From: Cristatella mucedo
Taxonomy: Eukaryota; Bryozoa; Phylactolaemata; Cristatellidae
Reading direction: 5' to 3'
DNA length: 64,000 bases
Assembly: GCA_009760855.2 (NCBI GenBank)
Contig: WPIO01000087.1
Location: 319,501-383,500 of the forward strand
The notes beneath the pieces were generated by a model. That model had not been told where the DNA came from. It worked only from the letters and a program-made list of their open reading frames with translations, and ran no database searches. Positions 52,910-63,499 of this stretch are shown here, piece by piece. Both the position numbers and the translations under genes were made by a program. Every line of letters begins with the position of its first letter. Positions within the stretch are counted from its first letter, which is position 1.

Positions 52910-54450
52910 TTAAGTATTAATGCCTTATTAAGCAACGCTGGAATTAGGTAGCAAAGCTACTTCAGCATTTGCTAAACCAGTGGTGCTGTACTAAAGTGGT
53001 GGTGCTACTTCTGCTATACACATAAGATGGCGGTCCTGGACCGGAGCTTAAGTGCTACTGAAGAAAGAAAAGAGACGACAGCAGGGCTGAAGAAAAACTG
53101 ACCACATAGAAGTAAAACTGACTATGTGCTGACTGCACGTCGAGTGGAAAGTGGCTGCTAGTTTTTAAGCTTAATCGTTTATAATCAGGGCCTCTCTTCC
53201 TGATCTCCTAAAGGATCCAGGTCCGGTGATGAGGGGCAGGCCGATTAAGGCTGCTCTCACAGGGATGCCAATAGATGCTGAAGTGAGCAGATCCCAAGCT
53301 AGCCATACGCAGAGCAGACTAGCTGGACAAGTGGAGAGCTTGAGGCATCTAGACGCTAATGCATAGTCAGGATGAAAGCCCATTGCTTTGGCAGCTATCC
53401 CACGGCACCGTCGGAGCTCGACGAAGCAGCTCCCTGAGATAGTCTGGCTTGCACAGGGCTTCTCTTTCTGCTCCCTGCTGGACTAATGACAATGACTAGA
53501 CAACATCGACTGCCAGCTGCCAGTTAAGCAGCAAGTGGACAAGCTTTGACTGCCTGCTACCCTAGGAGTGCATTCGCCAGTCGTCGTTGGCAACCTAAAC
53601 AATCGCCGAGTGGCTCTCAAACTTTCTGGGTAGCCTGGTCGCAGGTTTGTTCACTCATTTTAGCACATGGTAGGCTCATTAGTGCCACAAGCATCAAAAC
53701 CTAACACTGGAGGCATTTCGTTTACTAGCACTGCTGAGTACCAGCTAGCCATTTGTTATGTGTTACACACCTGGCCATTGTGCACGTGACTATCACAGAG
53801 ATCAATGAGCATTTGCCTGTTCATCCCTTGAAGTTCCTCTGCCATAAGCTCTGCCGTAGGATTTGCCAATAATGTTTAGGCATGCATTGGAAGTTTTCAA
53901 ACAGTTGAAATCTTTTGGCGATTGATCCTCCAGTTTGTAAACACCAAAATTCTACAACTTGCTTGCTGCTTCTGTCCCTAACCGCAGAGACTTGGCATCA
54001 TTGAAACCTCTGCCAAAGGTGCATCTGACCGTCTCACCTTTATGTGTGATCGAGTGTAGGCTACGAACCAGTGGCCCTACTAACAGGAAGTGGCTTTATG
54101 TGTGTGTGCATGTTGGCCTAGGCATACATGATACTCGAGGGCATTTGCTTGATTGATAAAGCACCATAGGATGCATGAACTACCCTTGGGTATTGGTTCA
54201 TTAGCAGAGTTAAATGCAACCGGATAAAGATTTAGTCAAGTGCCACAAAACGACTTGTTACTATTATTATGAAGGTGGAATTCGCAGTCGCTTAGATTGA
54301 TTAGTTAGAACCTTAGGACAGCAACATAGTGCCATAATATCGAAAGCTGGATGACAGGCATTTTAAATTTATCCTGAACATAGAAAAAAAAACGTTCCAG
54401 CGAACGCAGTCAAAATCATTATACATTATCAATACATATCACAGAGCTAA
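52910..54450. other. no gene seen
   Basis: No supported coding feature. Exons of gene X or a first exon of NXF1 may be hidden here. Confidence 0.35.
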
Positions 54451-54454
54451 CAGC

Positions 54455-54540
54455 AAATGTAAAGCGCCTAGAAAGAGATTAAGTTCTCTGAGGGCCCTTT
54501 ATCAAGTGTATTATCATTATAATTATAATTAACTGTAGCT
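54455..54540 (+). mobile_element. solo LINE D 3' tail
   Basis: ACAGCAAATGTAAAGCGCCT, then AAGTTCTCTGAGGGC and CTTTATCAAGTGTATTATCA: just the last 85 bp, an extreme 5' truncation. Confidence 0.75.
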
Positions 54541-54666
54541 CCCTAATTAGCACTTGATCCAGCCCACAGTCAGTTGCAAACAAATCCCTAGAGTGTGGCA
54601 GGCAGCTGCTGCTGTGGCCATAAATTCGCTAGCGTAATAAGAGAGTGTTCTACGATACAGAGCATA

Positions 54667-55007
54667 CTAAAGATAACTGAAGCATGTGAAAGTATTCTTG
54701 ACAGCCCAAATACACACACATAGGCAGTTTGTGTGTATGCGGTTAGTGTGCCTCATCCCACAGCGATTCTTTATGGCCTTCATCGTCTGGAGAGGCATGG
54801 AGGCCACCAGCTTCTTCGAAGTCTCTTCCGCTACGGCACATTCCACTGAGCTTTCTTGGGCTGCTCGTGCAGGCCAAACTATCAGCTTCAGCCATGCATC
54901 GATCTCACTCAATAATCGTTCTACGAGTACGAATTGGGTGACTGGGCGAGCCACTGCACCAGCACCAAACAAGGACTCCTCTAATTCCTCTGGCAATTTT
55001 GGGCTGC
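54667..55007 (-). CDS. candidate 3' exon of gene X
   Basis: A clean protein-like minus frame. After a TTTATAG acceptor it reads KLPEELEESLFGAGAVARPV, FVLVERLLSEIDAWLKLIVW and ASMPLQTMKAIKNRC. It probably ends at a donor near 54755 or runs to the stop at 54667. It lies downstream of and on the same strand as the other gene X exons. I do not recognise the family. Composition (balanced, helical) argues for real coding sequence. Confidence 0.45.
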
Positions 55008-55234
55008 CTATAAAGATTTACAAATGCTTCACCCGACCTTGTTTTGTGCCCGCTATCGCGGAAAAGTCCCTTTACACCAACAAAATCGATAACGATAACA
55101 GCCGATGGCCAATGGAGATAACCACCCCTACTTTTATAACTAATGTGCAATAGTCAGTCTGACGGCTCTGCCACCTTCTTTCAAGAAGCTTTATACAATC
55201 TAGGTCTTCTTCCTCCTCGGAACACTCAACCTGG

Positions 55235-56281
55235 TTAAAAGGGCCACCGGGCTAGAGGTGCTTTGAAATAGGTCCGTATCAATGAGCCATTAGCCACAGC
55301 TTTACATGCAAGCTCCATACTGGGTATTTTCTTACCAGCTGCCCTTAAAGCTGCAGAAATTTATGAAACTAGACAGCACTGTTACTAGCTAAGCGAAAAC
55401 CCGCCAGACTTTGATATTTGGCCCAAACAGTCATGCAGTGTATGACTCACCGGATGTGGGCTGCTCAGGCACAAGAATATTCGGCAGGTCCATTTAAAAA
55501 TAACTTGACAGGTTCAAAGCATTACCGGAAACAAGTTCAAACCTTACTCAATAATCAAGTAAAGGTCACGAAGAAGAGGCTTCTAGAAGTATGCATACAA
55601 TTCAACCAAGTTTCCTGACTACTGTCGCTTTCATATGGATCCCGACGTCAGCAATTCCACTGTAGCATTTCGACCAAAGTCCTAAAAGAAAATTCTTGGG
55701 ATATTTCGACCAAATAGTCTACATTTCCTCTTACCATGCCGTTATACACACGCGGCAGCTATAGGCTTCCTCGAAGTACTCGTGAATCTTCGCGTCTCTT
55801 CAGCTCCCACAATTGACTCACAGTATCAAACTCCTCCATGGGAGCGTTGGGAGCGTACAGCAAGATTTTAAGTAACGCACTCGGCACTTTGCCTTCAATA
55901 AAACTATGAATGCCGCTAAAAAACGGAGTGTTGATTTTCAACTTGGGATTCACAATAATGTCGCTTTTCTCAATTTCGCCACGAATACAACGGCCACGTG
56001 CCTTCAGATGGCAGACGATATCGAAAGTGCGACAGCATCTCACCCCCTCCCCGCCGCTGGCCTGGAGACGGTACACAAAGTCAGACTGGCCATAGGCTGC
56101 CGGTGGGGGTGGGGGGCGGGGGGGGGAGATAACTAGTCTAGGAGAATTCGGAGGGCTTGCTCACCGCGTCAGGTTGCTGCTGGAGTGTGTGGCTTGTGAC
56201 CGCAGCGATGGCAGAATGCCAGGGCTTGCGGACGGCAGGAGGAATGACGTCGCGGAGAGTGAGTGACGCAGACGACGACAT
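55235..56281 (-). CDS. gene X: unrecognised multi-exon gene
   Basis: Minus-strand exons inferred from frame, splice sites and conservation with the copy at 25.46-26.49 kb. Exon 1 56165-56281 starts ATG after GCAGCC (SSSASLTLRDVIPPAVRKPW.., 39 codons, GTGAGC donor). Exon 2 55822-56085 is 88 codons (FDIVCHLKARG, EIEKSDIIVNPKLKINTPFF, PSALLKILLYAPNAPMEEFD, GTGAGT). Exon 3 55735-55787 reads IHEYFEEAYSC. Short later pieces: about 55451-55493 (DLPNILVPEQPTS, GTGAGT donor but no AG upstream) and 55235-55350 (LRAAGKKIPSMELACKAVAN). Intron 2 would be only 34 bp. No known domain is recognised. It may be a living gene with atypical short introns or a mildly decayed copy. Confidence 0.5.
56100..56130 (+). 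other. G-run (intron 1 of gene X, pyrimidine tract on minus)
   Basis: Runs of 5, 6 and 9 G separated by single bases on the plus strand, a strong G-quadruplex candidate. On the minus transcript it is the C-rich tract before the exon 2 acceptor. The duplicate at about 26292-26301 also has a G10 run. Confidence 0.7.
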
Positions 56282-56630
56282 GGCTGCCGAGACCGAGGCG
56301 CGACGCCGAGCTAGGCGTTACGCAGTGCCGTCAGCGCTCGGCCAATGACCTTTGGGCGAAAGCCTGCACTTTTTCGAATGTAGCGAAAGCTCTCGCTAAC
56401 GTCCGCTCACTCCTAACCCATTTGTTCGATAGCTTTTTTTGACATTGAGGAAGGACAGCATCTCGATCGGAAAAGCTGAGTAACCGCGGTCCAAGAGCGC
56501 TCAGCGAGGCTGCAGCTTCGATCGGTGAGCCGACGCCGCGGAGCTCCGCGAAGCGGCCGTTCTTGTGGAGTCTCACGGAGACACAGCACGGACGTGAGCG
56601 GTCAACGAGACTCAATCTCTATTCTCTCAA
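56165..56630. promoter_or_regulatory. CpG-rich 5' region of gene X
   Basis: CpG density is raised from exon 1 of gene X to about 56.62 kb, unlike the flanks. This fits a promoter for the minus-strand gene. A plus-strand frame (56525-56767) here is unsupported. Confidence 0.4.
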
Positions 56631-56814
56631 CGGGTACCTATACTAGCTTTGCTGACTCACCGCGGATGGGGAAGTGCATATGTGGCGGGTCACATCCTTA
56701 CATCAAAGGCCGGACCCTGAGCCGAGTCAATTGCCAAACTACCTGCTGCAGGTGGGGCATACACTAGTGGCCGAGGCTGCTGCGCTAATTACAATAGTAA
56801 TAGTACAATAGTCC

Positions 56815-57235
56815 TTTTCAGCGGTCCTGAGCTGTTACTTCCATGCTACTCACTACCTCAAGAGCCGTGATGGCACACTAGGTAAGGCGGTTGCTTTCAC
56901 GGCCTTGGTCCCAAGGTCGTGGGTTCGATTCCTGCGGTGGGCGATCCTTTATCGCCGCTGCAAGCGGTGGTGATAGCCGTAGAGGCTCTTCTGTCGCTAT
57001 ACAAAAAGAGGCTGTTTAATCAGCTAGGATTTATTTTATTTTAACTGCTCTCCTGACTCTGCTATGCTTCCCACTTTCTCTTTGTTGCCTGAGACGAAGT
57101 CTGTTGGCTACCGAATGCGTACCGAAAGCCTCTTAGGCTGTGAGTGAGCTAAACAAAGCTCTCCTGCTTAACAACCACATGGTCTTTATGACTTTTTAAA
57201 GTTACAGACGGAGATAAATGGCATTAAATTTACAT
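56815..57235 (+). mobile_element. LINE C 3' end interrupted by a SINE B
   Basis: 56815-56862 and 57042-57235 together form a continuous LINE C 3' end (CTTCCATGCTACTCACTACC | ACTGCTCTCCTGACTCTG), as shown by the uninterrupted copy at 35.62-35.85 kb. Confidence 0.9.
56863..57041 (+). mobile_element. SINE B nested in LINE C
   Basis: Full-length SINE B (GAGCCGTGATGGCACACTAG to GGATTTATTTTATTTT) inserted in LINE C. Comparison with the empty site at 35641-35660 shows at most two bases of target duplication (AA). Confidence 0.95.
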
Positions 57236-57237
57236 TT

Positions 57238-57292
57238 ACTCTGTTAAGTAAGGTTAAGTAAGTTAAGTTAGGCAAGTTAAGTAAGCTAAGGG
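57238..57292. repeat. TTAAGTAAG-type tandem repeat
   Basis: Irregular repeats of GTTAAGTAAG/GTTAAGT over about 50 bp at the 3' end of the LINE C copy, perhaps grown from its tail. Confidence 0.75.
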
Positions 57293-57640
57293 TCCAGAGG
57301 ACTAGTTGCCTTCTTTGATTGTAATATATACTTCAGGACGAGGTCACTAGTAACCTCCTTGAACATAGACATTCGGAAGCTGCATGGAATGGACTGGCAT
57401 AATTCCAGGGAAGATGCGGCCGCTAACCACATGAGATTTTAGATGAGGAGGATGGCACGCATGGTAGAATGAATGAGATTGGCATGTAGTTCAATGAGTA
57501 GGATTTGGTAATACCTAGTGATGAAAAATAGTGCAATTGTATGAGAAAATTTGGTCTAGTGTGTGACCCTTGGTGCGAGTAGGTCCATGCACACGAGCCA
57601 CAAGAGGCAATGAGTCAGTCTGAAGGCTTCAGATAAGTTT
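57293..57640 (-). mobile_element. diverged LINE D fragment with internal deletion
   Basis: 57293-57420 matches the linker region of LINE D on the minus strand (GGGTCCAGAGGACTAGTTGCC versus 22.66 kb). 57500-57630 matches the endonuclease end (GAGAAAATTTGGTCTAGTGTG versus 23.43 kb). About 600 bp present in other copies are missing between them. Confidence 0.7.
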
Positions 57641-57644
57641 GCTG

Positions 57645-58460
57645 TAGCTATTCACTATTCTTTAGCTCGAAAAATTCATAAACTATACTATTCTTTTAAG
57701 AGAACTGTACTGACACACCTATATGCATACTATTTGGCTGTGCAATGTCAGCCTCACTTTTAGGAATTAGGTTTCTTGGCACCAGGCATAGGAATAAGCA
57801 TGACGTCTACACATTATCTAGTAGCAAACCGTATAATTAGTAAACTTTCAATAGTAAATATTAAATAGTAAAATTGTACTTTCATTTTCCTGCCACAGAA
57901 GCATTTTCTGGGCAACGTGACTACTTTCTATTTAACACATACGGAACAGATAAGTTTCCAATCACAATAATTAATTGAAATCGGCTAACTAGTGAATTGT
58001 GTTTCTGTCTCAATACCAGGTTCAATCCTTTTGCTACCGCAGTAAGCAGTGAACACTCAGCTTTGCAATAATTTTGAAGACTGCTAAGATATTTACCATT
58101 AGGTGTCAGAATCTGACGGCATTTTTTCGGGTCTGCAGTTCTTTAGGCCAATCTTAGAGACCTGAACACCAGAATTCCTATTGCATCCTAAAAGAAAGCT
58201 TTTAACTCATGCCAACCTCACGGGCATTCATTGACATTTATTTTGGCACAGATTAAGTGTAATTCTTTCTATCCGTTCAAAACTGGCAGCGGCAGGAGCA
58301 AAACCATTGCCAAGCTCAGTCACCATTGGCTGCCGTGAGCTCAAGCCGTGGTGCATTCATGTAATTGATTCGATAGATAGCAGAAGGCTATCAGGTAACA
58401 ACAGTGGCCAGCTAAGCCAGTCACCGAAACAACTCCCGAACAAACCAACTCCTGCGATCG
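57645..58460. other. no gene seen
   Basis: AT-rich sequence with no supported feature. Confidence 0.4.
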
Positions 58461-58565
58461 ATTGAATCGATAAACTGTCCGACAATTAAAGATGCAACTA
58501 TATCTGTTTTCTCGTTCTTTCACACCCCTAGATCAATCAAAACTGGAGGTGGAGTTGCTATTGTC

Positions 58566-59363
58566 GTGCGCTCGAAATTCAACTTCAAGCCATTTGCTGT
58601 ACCCTCGAAGCAGTCTTTTGAATCAATTGTCTTGGTCTCACCCGAAAACAAGCTACCGATAGTGGCAGTAGTCTATCGCCCACCAGGTACCAAATCCTCC
58701 TTTATCTCAGATTTCTCCGATCTCATTTCGATTCTGTGTGCAAGAAATCGATCCTTCCTCGTTATGGGTGATTTCAACGTTCACTTTGATAACTCATCTG
58801 ATGCTTTCAGCACCGAATTTCGTGCATTGACTGACTCATTGTCTCTTGTGGCTCATGCGCATGGCCCTACCCACATCAAGGGTCACACACTCGACCAGAT
58901 TTTCTCATATAACTGCACTCTGTCATCACCAATTATTACCAAATCATGCTTATCTGACCACATGCAGATCTCATTCAATCTACAGTGTGTGCCCACATCC
59001 TCCTCTAAAATAACCTGTGAATCGCGAAACCTCAAGACCCTTGACATCGATGCTGTCCGTGCGAGAATATCTGCTTCACCTCTGCTGCTCAATCCTCCCT
59101 CCGATCTGTCATCATTGGTAGATAGCTTCAACACGACACTAGCTGACACGCTAGACGAGTTTGCCCCTCTGAAAAAGCGCACTGTGCGCCCCCGCCCAGA
59201 CGGCCTATGGTTTACCACAGACATTAAACTAGCCACGTCTACTAAACGAAAGCTTGAAAAAGCATACAAAAGATCCGGACTAACTGTCCATCGACAGGCA
59301 TATGAAGACTACTGTAGGTTGTACCAATCGATCCTAGCAATGGCTAAGTCTAGTTTTTTATAA
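58566..59363 (+). pseudogene. LINE D endonuclease domain
   Basis: AP-endonuclease part of the LINE D ORF, 265 codons; the N-terminal third is lost by truncation. Motifs: VVYRPPGTKSSF, MGDFNVHFDN, THIKGHTLDQIFSYN and the SDH box (CLSDHMQISFNL). This domain nicks target DNA to prime reverse transcription. The frame ends early because a T run has six T where the minus copy has five. Confidence 0.9.
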
Positions 59364-59382
59364 AAACATTGTTGAATCACAG

Positions 59383-59820
59383 ATGCACAATCCAAAAATG
59401 CTGATGTCGACAATAAACCATCTCCTAAACCGTTCCCAGATTAGCTCCGTACCTGATGATCCTAATGATGATCTAGCCGATCGCTTCTCTCGATTCTTTG
59501 TGCAGAAGATAGACAAGATCAGGGAATCCATCCCTGCGATGACAACCTCCCCACTAGAATGCTGTCCCTCGGTTCCTGGCTGCACCTCAATGTCTGCATT
59601 TAAGCAGGTCACTAGTAATCTAGTCCTAAAGTTCGTATCTCAATCAAAGAAGACAACAAGTCCTCTGGACCCTATTCCCCCTGTCCTGCTCCTACGTTGC
59701 ATTAATCTGCTGCTGCCATGCCTAACTAACATAATTAATATGTCATTAGCCTCAGGTCATGTCCCAAGCACCTTTCAAAAAAGCTGTAGTCAGGCCACTT
59801 CTGAAGAAAGCTACACTTGA
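59383..59820 (+). pseudogene. LINE D linker between endonuclease and RT
   Basis: Middle segment (MHNPKMLMSTINHLLNRSQI, DRFSRFFVQKIDKIRESIPA). It shifts frame near 59764, where one extra A occurs in the CCCAGCACC context of the other copy. Continues into the RT in another frame. Confidence 0.85.
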
Positions 59821-61186
59821 CCAAGAGAACTTGAGCAACTACCGTCCAGTTTCCCTTCTACCATTCCTATCAAAGACACTCGAACGGGTCGTGGCGGACC
59901 AGCTAAACTCGTATATCGAAACCTCACACCTTGCTAGTAAGTTCCAGTCTGGCTTTAGAGCTAATCACTCCACAGAGTCAGCATTGCTTCGGGTATACAA
60001 CGACCTACTTAGGAATGCACACATGGGTAGAGTGTCTCTGCTTGTTTTGCTTGATCTTTCGGCAGCTTTTGATACCATCGATCATAAAGTTCTTCTAGAG
60101 CGCCTCTCATCTCGCCTGGGCATCACTGGCACTGCTCTGCAGTGGTTCAGGTCCTATCTCAGTGGGAGACTCCAGAGTATTGACGTGAATGGACAAAGAT
60201 CATCTGAAGTACCTCTGAAATATGGAGTACCTCAGGGCTCCGTGCTAGGTCCGGTTCTTTTCACGGTTTATACTTTGCCTCTTGCTGATGTGATTGCCAA
60301 GAACAATCTAGGCTTTCACTTCTATGCGGATGACACCCAGTTGTACCTTTGCTTTGATCCCTCCCAGCCTTCGAGCACCTCAAATTCTCTCAACTCACTT
60401 GCTGCATGCATTGATGACATCCGCACATGGATGGCAGCAAATTTTCTAAAACTAAACGATGATAAAACTAACTTACTAATTATGGGCAAACCCAGTGTGA
60501 TCCAGAGATTGGAAAGGCTGACTCTCAAAATTGGCTCTGCCAGCATATCTCCTGTCAAATCAGCTCGGAATCTAGGTGTCATATTCCAAAGCGACCTCTC
60601 GTTAGATGACCATATCAGCTCCACAGTCAAATCAGCCTATTTTCAGCTTCATAACATTGCTAAAATTCGGGCTTGTTTAGATAAAGATACCACGTCCAAG
60701 TTAGTTCATGCATTCGTGACATCTCGTCTCGACTTCTGCAACTCACTGCTTACTGGCCTACCGGCATGTGCGATCAGGCGATTGCAGCTGGTGCAAAACT
60801 CTGCAGCTAGGCTTGTCTGTCGTGAGCGTCGCAGTTGCCACATTACTCCACTTCTCGCCGACCTGCACTGGCTACTGGTCAAGCAACGGATTGACTTCAA
60901 GGTTTTGTCGCTCACTTTTAGGTCCCTTCATTCTATGGCTCCAGCCTATCTGTCAGATATACTACCCCATCAGGCCAAGCATCGTACCACCTGCTTCTCG
61001 GAATCCAACAGTCTAGAAATACCTCATACAAACCTTAAATCCTTTGGAGACCGTGCATTTAGTTCATATGCTCCCAAAGCCTGGAACTCCCTCCCGACCT
61101 GCGTCAAAACATCCCCTGACCTGACCACATTTAAAAGGAACCTAAAAACACACCTATTTAGGACAGCATTTAATGGGTCCCTGTGA
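59759..61186 (+). CDS. LINE D reverse transcriptase
   Basis: 475 codons uninterrupted. RT blocks in order: AVVRPLLKKATLDQENLSNY, RPVSLLPFLSKTLERVV, LLVLLDLSAAFDTIDH, YGVPQGSVLGPVLF, and the catalytic FYADDTQLYL (Y-A-D-D at 60323-60334, about residue 189). It ends with the CR1/L2-type tail (CRERRSCHITPLLADLHW, APAYLSDILPHQAKHRTTCF, DRAFSSYAPKAWNSLPTCV). All key catalytic Asp residues are present. The listed start is in-frame Met 59759; in the intact element this is the C-terminal part of a longer ORF. Confidence 0.92.
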   Translation: MSQAPFKKAVVRPLLKKATLDQENLSNYRPVSLLPFLSKTLERVVADQLNSYIETSHLASKFQSGFRANHSTESALLRVYNDLLRNAHMGRVSLLVLLDLSAAFDTIDHKVLLERLSSRLGITGTALQWFRSYLSGRLQSIDVNGQRSSEVPLKYGVPQGSVLGPVLFTVYTLPLADVIAKNNLGFHFYADDTQLYLCFDPSQPSSTSNSLNSLAACIDDIRTWMAANFLKLNDDKTNLLIMGKPSVIQRLERLTLKIGSASISPVKSARNLGVIFQSDLSLDDHISSTVKSAYFQLHNIAKIRACLDKDTTSKLVHAFVTSRLDFCNSLLTGLPACAIRRLQLVQNSAARLVCRERRSCHITPLLADLHWLLVKQRIDFKVLSLTFRSLHSMAPAYLSDILPHQAKHRTTCFSESNSLEIPHTNLKSFGDRAFSSYAPKAWNSLPTCVKTSPDLTTFKRNLKTHLFRTAFNGSL

Positions 61187-61429
61187 CTCGTCTTTGATGT
61201 GCTTATTCGTGCTGACACTGTGCATGCTGCCACTAACCACATTTGCATGCTGACCCTGTGCATGTCACCCCTAACCATATTATTCATTTCGTTTGTTTTT
61301 CAAGCATGATTTTACTTACCATTCAATTGCATTTCACTTTACAGCAAATGTAAAGCGCCTAGAGAGAGATTGAGTTCTCTGAGGGCACTTTATCAAGTGA
61401 ATTATTATTATTATTATTATTATTGAAGT

Positions 61430-62585
61430 TTGTCTAGCTAAGTGATGGACCGTTTGCTGTTTTCTGTGTAGCTCAAAGATTAAAAATCGGCAGGCAAACT
61501 GTAGCACCCACTTTCTTGAATAAGCATGATGAAACAGGCAGCAACCTTTTGGCAAGGCGAAGTATTAAACTTTGGACACTATAACAAAAGGCTAAAAAGG
61601 TGCAAGTTAAGTTGACAGAAGATTTAAATCAGCATGCTTTTATTTTAGGCATTCCAATCAAGCACTGCTTTTGAAAGCACTTATAGTTTCTTGAGAAAGT
61701 AAGTTACAAAGATGAAAAGATACAGAAGGTCTAGCAAAAGATTCATCACTCAAACACAATCAAAACGGCCACAACGATAACGGCACGAAAGGATTTGGCT
61801 AATTGTGGTTCTCATTGCAGAATTTAGATAAAAGATCAACATGAAATCAACCACATGGACTCGGAGAGCCATGGTGTGCAAAGCAGGTGGCTGGCATGGT
61901 CAGTGACCGAGTTTCAGCCAAATTTAACGTCAGCAATCGTATTGCAGAAATTCTCGTGAGAAACTCCCAAGATAACCTTCTCTGTTGCAGCTAGGTTAGT
62001 ACGCACCAATAGGCAGGACGATAAATCATGGCGCGCTTCGGTCCTCTAGGCAGTTAGTCTGCTTACAAAATATATCATGCAGCTATCTGATCCAAATACC
62101 TGCACATACTGAGTCAACACTGGAAAAGGTTGCATTATTATAAGCATTATATTCAAAGTAATAAACAATGGTAGCAATTGCGTCTTGGGATTTCCCAACA
62201 CCGTGACAAACTCCGATATCTCGAATAACCCTTGCCATGCACGATTTATCACTCAAGGCACTTGGTGACTTGGTTATATCAGTGGTGCTAGTCAAGGGAT
62301 CAGCCTTAGAGGACAAGCGATGCGTTTGTCAGTAGACTTCAGCGAGATCCGAATGTGGCTGCTAGACTCTCTCTAGAGATGATTCTTTGCGGTCATTGGT
62401 GGCTGCTGGCCGGTAGCAAGCTCTCAAAAACTTCACTGCCTGAAAACCATAAGTAGGCTGAAGCATGGATCTACCAAAAGCAGCAAAGCTATCGCAGCTT
62501 ACGTTTGAGCAGCAGCCAGGGCAGCAGCAGCAGCCGAATCGGAAGCTAAACTATATGTGTCAGCCGTAGTAGTTGTGCAACAACA
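61430..62585. other. no firm gene; weak minus ORF
   Basis: A minus-strand frame at 62316-62083 (DITKSPSALSDKSCMARVIR) reads like protein but has no recognised family or clear exon limits. The rest is AT-rich. Confidence 0.25.
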
Positions 62586-62589
62586 CAGA

Positions 62590-62728
62590 GCGCTGAAGAC
62601 ATGTAAGCTGAGTTTAGCAGCCTCACAAATATCACGACCGGTGGCACTGGTCCATAAAGAATCGACGACTGCAGGACTCGAACCCAGGACTTTGGTCGCA
62701 CATAGCGAGAACATTATCGCTGCACCCA
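62590..62728 (-). mobile_element. diverged SINE B-like copy
   Basis: On the minus strand a perfect B box (GGGTTCGAGTCC) is followed by TCGATTCTTTATGG and GAGGCTGCTAAACTCAGCTT, matching the SINE B layout with a different body. Confidence 0.6.
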
Positions 62729-62734
62729 GAAACA

Positions 62735-63400
62735 CATTTTCTCCTTCCGATAGGGGAGACGAGCCGATAGGCTATTAGCCGAGACACGTGGCTTCTCGGT
62801 CGGCTGACTTACCTAGATCAAACAGAACTAACCAGGAAAGCCAACGCCCTACCTAGTGGAGCGAATCGTGGGTGTTCGGATGTATTTGCCCTCATCTGCC
62901 ACGTTCGATGTTAGCTACCCTACTGGCATTGCCTCCAATAGCCGACAACATCAGACCCATGTGGTTGTGGTTTTGTGCCTTTGTTTCATTGCAAGTCATT
63001 CGTGCAGGCTATAGGGATTCAGGCTCAAGCATATCAACAGTCGGACAAACCGAAGGCTTCATTTAGGTCGGCATTGAAGCAAGACGGTATGAGCCACACT
63101 AGCTCAGCATGTACAGTGCTAAATCAGACAAATAGATAAAAAGGAACGAGTCAAGCTTCGGCAAATGTTGTATAGCTCTTAACCCAAAAAATGGAAGGTG
63201 GCTGTCGGAAGTTCGGTCTTTTAACATATCCAGTGCACATTCAAGTACACTATGGAGCCACCGACGTAATGACGAAGCTGGATTTACAAGCAGCCAAGTT
63301 TATTTCAAAGGCGGCTCAGGCATTTTAGCTACATTACTGGAGCGATAGAAAAAATGATCTAAAGATAGAGAAAATGATCTAAAGAGGATGGTTCACAGAC
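62735..63400. other. no gene seen
   Basis: Short frames only (for example 62872-63066 plus, hydrophobic in part). Near 63345-63385 the unit GAGAAAATGATCTAAAGA is duplicated. Confidence 0.3.
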
Positions 63401-63406
63401 CAGGCA

Positions 63407-63410
<4 letters not shown>

Positions 63411-63495
<85 letters not shown>
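63411..63495. repeat. (GA)n microsatellite, about 85 bp
   Basis: Uninterrupted GA dinucleotides. The plus-strand frame across it (poly Arg-Glu) is an artefact. Confidence 0.98.
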
Positions 63496-63497
<2 letters not shown>

Positions 63498-63499
63498 AT

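Larger units (their letters stand above)
58462..61425 (+). mobile_element. LINE D, young 5'-truncated copy
   Basis: Begins inside the endonuclease domain at ATCGATAAACTGTCCGACAA and runs through RT, C-terminal region and 3' UTR to (ATT)n at about 61400-61424. It is nearly identical over most of its length to the minus copy at 20.9-23.9 kb. Only two single-base insertions break the coding region (near 59351-59356 and 59764). Confidence 0.95.
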
